Source: CAZJJZ01 sp964546505 | GTDB taxonomy: Bacteria; Patescibacteriota; Gracilibacteria; UBA1369 | Reading direction: 5' to 3' | DNA: 8,578 nucleotides | NCBI GenBank assembly: GCA_964546505.1 | Contig: CAZJJZ010000035.1 | Location: forward strand, 1-8,578 | In this document: positions 5,875 through 8,578 of the stretch, piece after piece | Numbering within the stretch: the stretch's first letter is position 1 | How the letters are laid out: each line of letters begins with the position of its first letter | Position numbers and translations under genes: made by a program | The notes under the pieces: generated by a model | Told to the model about the DNA's origin: nothing | The model's database searches: none | What the model saw: the letters and a program-made list of their open reading frames with translations, nothing else

Positions 5875-7239
5875 TTACTGCAGGATTTCCATAGCCTGTG
5901 CCAGTTCTTGTATGCAATATATTTCAGGAGATAGCTGTACTTGTTCACGGTTACCAAATGGTATGACGAATTTGCTAAACCCTATTTTTTGAGCTTCTTT
6001 GATTCTTTTCTCAATTTTACTAATTGGTCGTATCTCTCCGGTTAAACCAATTTCTCCCAAGAAAATTGTATTTTCTGGTAATGGTTTTTTGAGTTGTGAG
6101 GAAATAATGGCCATGGCAACCGCCAAGTCTGACGCTGTTTCTTCAATTTGCAAGCCTCCGATCACATTCAAATAAATATCCTGACTATTCAAATTAATTT
6201 TCAGAAACTTTTGAATTACCGCTGCTAGAAGTTGAGTTCTATTTACATCATAACCACTAACTGTTCTCTTGGGATAGCCAAAAATGGTGGTGTTAGTAAG
6301 TGCTTGGATTTCCAATAATATTGGTTTGCTACCTTCCAATGTGATCGTTGTGGCAGAACCGATGGCTTGTTTTCTACGTCCAGCCAAGAATAATCCAGCA
6401 GTGTTTTCAATTTCCTTCAGACCCTCCCCCTGCATTTCCATAATGGAGATTTCCTGTGTGGAGCCATAGCGATTTTTAAAACTACGTAACACCCTCAGGT
6501 TGGTACTTCTTTCTCCCTCCAACAACAAAACGGCATCTACCAAATGCTCTAATACTTTCGGTCCCGCTAAGTTGCCATCTTTAGTGACATGACCGATCAA
6601 TAAAATAGTGCAGAGGTTTTGTTTAGCTATTTCCATTAATCTCTCCGTCACATAGCGAATTTGATTGATAGAGCCGCTCAATGAAGGAATTTCTTGTGAA
6701 CTGATTACCTGTATGGAGTCTAAAATAACAAATTCCGGCTGTATTTGCTGAATCTGCAGTAAAATACTTTCTAAATCTGTTTCTGTCAGCAAATGAATGT
6801 TTTCAGCAGTAATTTTCAATCGTCTCGCCCTATCGGCAATTTGTTCTGGCGCCTCTTCTCCAGAGATATACAATAAATTTGTGGATTGTGCTGCAATGCT
6901 CTGACAAATTTGTAAGGTAAGAGTAGATTTCCCTATTCCCGGTTCGCCTCCCAATAATACCAAGCTACCTTTTTTAAAACCTCCACCAAGGACTTGATCC
7001 AAATCCTTGAAACCAGTATTTAGCCTTTGCTCAGAAGCGGTCACTTTAAATAAACTTTGTGGCTGAACACTGATTTTATTCAACTTTTGATAAGTCGCAA
7101 GCTTGGTCGTGAGGTTCTTTTTCTCCGTGATAATTTCTTCCTCAAAGCTATTCCAGGCATTACATTCAGAACATTTTCCCAGCCATTTGGAGCTTTGATA
7201 CTGACAATTATTGCAGATAAACACTGTCTTAGTTTTCAT
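5875..7239 (-). CDS. radA: DNA repair protein RadA (Sms), DnaB-like branch-migration helicase
   Basis: ATP-driven helicase that extends D-loops and promotes branch migration in RecA-mediated recombination. It has 454 aa, the usual length. An N-terminal zinc finger (C9, C12, C23, C26) is followed by a RecA-like ATPase with Walker A GGEPGIGKST (97-106), SGEEAPEQI (126-134) and Walker B VILDS (171-175). The RadA-specific motif, normally KNRFG, reads KNRYG (255-259). The C-terminal Lon-protease-like domain (about 300-454) has TASDLAVAMA (368-377) and GEIGLTGEIR (395-404) but no protease active-site serine, as usual. I chose the ATG at 7239; a TTG at 7248 would add only three residues. The start overlaps the 3' end of the upstream glycosyltransferase gene by 11 nt, and no Shine-Dalgarno is present, so translational coupling is likely. 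No terminator is visible after its TAA. Confidence 0.96.
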   Translation of the reverse strand: MKTKTVFICNNCQYQSSKWLGKCSECNAWNSFEEEIITEKKNLTTKLATYQKLNKISVQPQSLFKVTASEQRLNTGFKDLDQVLGGGFKKGSLVLLGGEPGIGKSTLTLQICQSIAAQSTNLLYISGEEAPEQIADRARRLKITAENIHLLTETDLESILLQIQQIQPEFVILDSIQVISSQEIPSLSGSINQIRYVTERLMEIAKQNLCTILLIGHVTKDGNLAGPKVLEHLVDAVLLLEGERSTNLRVLRSFKNRYGSTQEISIMEMQGEGLKEIENTAGLFLAGRRKQAIGSATTITLEGSKPILLEIQALTNTTIFGYPKRTVSGYDVNRTQLLAAVIQKFLKINLNSQDIYLNVIGGLQIEETASDLAVAMAIISSQLKKPLPENTIFLGEIGLTGEIRPISKIEKRIKEAQKIGFSKFVIPFGNREQVQLSPEIYCIQELAQAMEILQ

Positions 7240-8350
7240 GACGGGCAATGATTAATTGATATTGGAGAGCATAATTTTCAGCCATTTTGGCTGCAGAAAA
7301 AAGCTGTGCACGACTTGGTGCGTTTTCAGCTAAAGCACTTCTTTGAGCAGAATTTTGGATCAATGAAATTAGCTTTTGGGCTAATAAATCAGGATTTTTT
7401 GGTTCAACCAAGATACCATTTTCGCCATTCTCAATGATTTCAGGCACACCCCCGGCTTTGGTAGCGATAATCGCTTTACCCGCATGTAAAGCTTCAACAA
7501 TCACCAAGCCAAATGCCTCTTGATGACTAGCTAAAACAAAAATCTCGGCTAATTGATAAATTTTTCCAAGATCGTTTCTATATCCGAGTAATCGTACTTT
7601 ATCTGATAATTGATTTTGATTGATCATTTCAGTGATTTCCGCTTTCTGAGGTCCTTCTCCAGCAATGATCAAATACCAGTCCTGATGCTCTTTGCTGACC
7701 CTGGAAAATGCTTTCAACAAATCTAAATAACCTTTCCGGGGATGCAGAGTACCAACACTCAAAATGATCTTGGACATTTGTGGAAGATCTAAGTCTTGTT
7801 TTAAAATTTCAAGTTCCCTTGAACTAAGTGCCGTCTGTTGAGGTAGTCTGAGGCCATTATGAATCACCACTATACGCTCCTGAAATTGAGGGAATGCTTT
7901 TTTTAAAAGCTCCGCATTGTGATGTGAAATACAAACAATTTGTTCTGAATTTTGCACAGACCATTTTTGATAAATTGACTTGGGAAAGTTGAGTATAAAA
8001 GGATCATGTTGAGTATTCAGAACCGGAATGTGGAGGAATTTGGCAGCCAAGAGCGCATACTTGTTTGCCATCGGGTTCCAGGTATGAAGATGCAATAGAT
8101 CTGGCTTAAACTTTTTTAAAGCTCGATAGGTTTGTAGAAAATTCTGCCATGAATGCTTGGACTTAGCTTTAACCCTCACCAATTTTGTATTTATCATTGC
8201 CGAAACGGCTTGGAAATATTCCTCATAAACCGGTAAATCACGCATAATCACCAGCTTCTCTAACAATGGTAATTCTCCAAGTAATGTTTGCATCTGAACT
8301 TCCGCTCCACCCAACATTTCAGCGTCTGTATAAAAAGCAATTTTTTTCAT
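7229..8350 (-). CDS. GT4-type glycosyltransferase (GT-B fold)
   Basis: Cytoplasmic, probably membrane-associated enzyme that transfers a sugar from an activated donor in building cell-surface glycans or glycolipids; donor and acceptor cannot be read from sequence. The 373 aa form two Rossmann-like domains. The N-terminal domain has the glycine loop GGAE (14-17) and LHLHTW (86-91), with HNG (164-166) near the linker. The C-terminal donor-binding domain has SVGTLHPRKG (198-207), IAGEGP (229-234), the EX7E motif as EAFGLVIVE (E278, E286) and AGGVPEII (299-306). There is no signal peptide or membrane helix. I chose the ATG at 8350, directly before MKKIAFYTD; the frame is open to a TTG at 8443, but that would add 31 residues unlike the family and run into the tRNA promoter. 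Its last codons overlap the start of radA. No other surface-polysaccharide genes are visible, so its pathway is unknown. Confidence 0.92.
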   Translation of the reverse strand: MKKIAFYTDAEMLGGAEVQMQTLLGELPLLEKLVIMRDLPVYEEYFQAVSAMINTKLVRVKAKSKHSWQNFLQTYRALKKFKPDLLHLHTWNPMANKYALLAAKFLHIPVLNTQHDPFILNFPKSIYQKWSVQNSEQIVCISHHNAELLKKAFPQFQERIVVIHNGLRLPQQTALSSRELEILKQDLDLPQMSKIILSVGTLHPRKGYLDLLKAFSRVSKEHQDWYLIIAGEGPQKAEITEMINQNQLSDKVRLLGYRNDLGKIYQLAEIFVLASHQEAFGLVIVEALHAGKAIIATKAGGVPEIIENGENGILVEPKNPDLLAQKLISLIQNSAQRSALAENAPSRAQLFSAAKMAENYALQYQLIIARHEN

Positions 8351-8356
8351 AATCCC

Positions 8357-8365
8357 AATATAACA
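8357..8365 (-). promoter_or_regulatory. Extended -10 element, possible leaderless promoter of the glycosyltransferase-radA operon
   Basis: Read on the minus strand the sequence is TGTTATATT, a TGn extension plus TATATT (five of six -10 bases). Counting from the hexamer, +1 falls on 8350, the A of the glycosyltransferase ATG. The upstream 17-18 bp positions hold no convincing -35, which extended -10 promoters can tolerate. No Shine-Dalgarno precedes the ATG, consistent with a leaderless mRNA. Confidence 0.45.
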
Positions 8366-8404
8366 AATAATGCTAAAAATTCCTTTAATTTTTTGGAAAT
8401 CAGG

Positions 8405-8433
8405 TTGAAAAAGTGGCCATCTAGTGATAAATT
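8405..8433 (+). promoter_or_regulatory. Probable promoter of tRNA-Lys
   Basis: TTGAAA (8405-8410) and TAAATT (8428-8433) are 17 bp apart, and TG at 8425-8426 gives an extended -10. Transcription would start near 8440, about 15 nt before the mature tRNA 5' end. The -35 and spacing match those before gyrB. Confidence 0.6.
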
Positions 8434-8454
8434 CGTCGGGCAAAACTCAGGTGT

Positions 8455-8530
8455 GGGTTTGTAGCTCAGTTGGTAGAGCGGCTCCCTCTTAAGGAGATGG
8501 TCCCCGGTTCGAGCCCGGGCAGACCCACCA
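8455..8530 (+). tRNA. tRNA-Lys, anticodon CTT, CCA encoded
   Basis: A complete 76-nt cloverleaf. The acceptor stem is GGGTTTG (8455-8461) with CAGACCC (8520-8526), including one T-G pair; A8527 is the discriminator and CCA is encoded (8528-8530). The D stem is GCTC/GAGC (8464-8467, 8476-8479). The anticodon stem GCTCC/GGAGA (8481-8485, 8493-8497) has a G-A mismatch at its top pair (27/43). The loop CTCTTAA places CTT at 8488-8490, which reads AAG lysine codons. The variable loop has 5 nt, and the T arm is CCCGG-TTCGAGC-CCGGG (8503-8519). Upstream bases T8454 and G8453 could extend the acceptor stem by pairing with A8527 and C8528. Confidence 0.96.
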
Positions 8531-8541
8531 GAATCAAAGGA

Positions 8542-8566
8542 AACGGCGCATTGCGGCGTTATTTTT
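8542..8566 (+). terminator. Likely intrinsic terminator after tRNA-Lys
   Basis: AACG-G-CGC (8542-8549) faces GCG-G-CGTT (8553-8560) around an ATT loop: seven base pairs interrupted by one G-G mismatch. The stem is followed by A and five T (8562-8566). Position just after the tRNA and the T-tract support a terminator, but the mismatch makes it weaker than the one after rpsU. Bases 8567-8578 show nothing further. Confidence 0.45.
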
Positions 8567-8578
8567 GGTTCGCTCGCA

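Noticed and set aside
7240..7248. TTG start adding three residues to radA
   Set aside because: The ATG at 7239 starts the usual N-terminus right before the zinc finger, and overlap with the upstream gene explains its translation.
8351..8443. TTG start extending the glycosyltransferase by 31 residues
   Set aside because: The added residues do not resemble a GT4 N-terminus, which begins naturally at MKKIAFYTD, and the extension overlaps the tRNA promoter.
1..8578. Mobile element, CRISPR array, toxin-antitoxin or defence locus
   Set aside because: No transposase, integrase, direct-repeat array or small paired toxin-like genes were seen. Apart from the partial gene and one small membrane protein, all genes are recognised families.

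Overview
This window looks like an ordinary housekeeping stretch of a compact, AT-rich bacterial chromosome. It holds DNA gyrase subunit B, ribosomal protein bS21, the class I release factor RF1 with its methyltransferase PrmC, a TatD nuclease, the recombination helicase RadA, a GT4 glycosyltransferase and a tRNA-Lys. Gene spacing is tight, bS21 is short (68 aa), almost no gene has a Shine-Dalgarno sequence, and there is a small coiled-coil plus single-membrane-helix protein of a kind I associate with Candidate Phyla Radiation genomes. Together these suggest a Patescibacteria/Parcubacteria-like organism. That is an inference from style, not a placement. UGA acts as a true stop here (prfA ends in TGA at normal length and no gene has an in-frame TGA), which argues against the UGA-recoding lineages Absconditabacteria and Gracilibacteria.

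Layout. 1-366: the 3' end of an unrecognised gene with an acidic segment and a Pro/Lys tail. 367-442: intergenic region with a probable gyrB promoter inside a 13-bp inverted repeat. 443-2356: gyrB. 2357-2431: a strong promoter, an 8-bp-stem palindrome overlapping it, and a full Shine-Dalgarno for rpsU (2432-2638). 2649-2676: an intrinsic terminator, 13 nt before prmC (2690-3547), followed after 1 nt by prfA (3549-4631). 4632-4976 (minus): a small membrane protein whose stop codon abuts that of prfA. 4977-5026: a 50-bp divergent promoter region. 5027-5818: tatD. 5819-5874: a convergent gap with no clear terminator. 5875-7239 (minus): radA, overlapped by 11 nt by the upstream glycosyltransferase gene (7229-8350, minus). 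8351-8454: divergent region with a possible leaderless promoter for the minus operon and a good promoter for tRNA-Lys(CUU) (8455-8530), which is followed by a likely terminator.

How the genes fit together. rpsU, prmC and prfA form a translation module: bS21 sits near the anti-Shine-Dalgarno of 16S rRNA, and PrmC methylates the GGQ glutamine of RF1. The terminator after rpsU and the lack of a visible promoter for prmC suggest that prmC-prfA is made by read-through at a lower level than rpsU. rpsU is the only one of eight complete genes with a strong Shine-Dalgarno, which recalls the bS21 autoregulation described in Bacteroidota. I found no CRISPR array, insertion sequence, prophage or defence system, and no clearly new multi-gene system. 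The most interesting signals are regulatory: the rpsU leader, the rpsU/prmC attenuator, the palindromes at the gyrB and rpsU promoters, and the possible leaderless glycosyltransferase mRNA.
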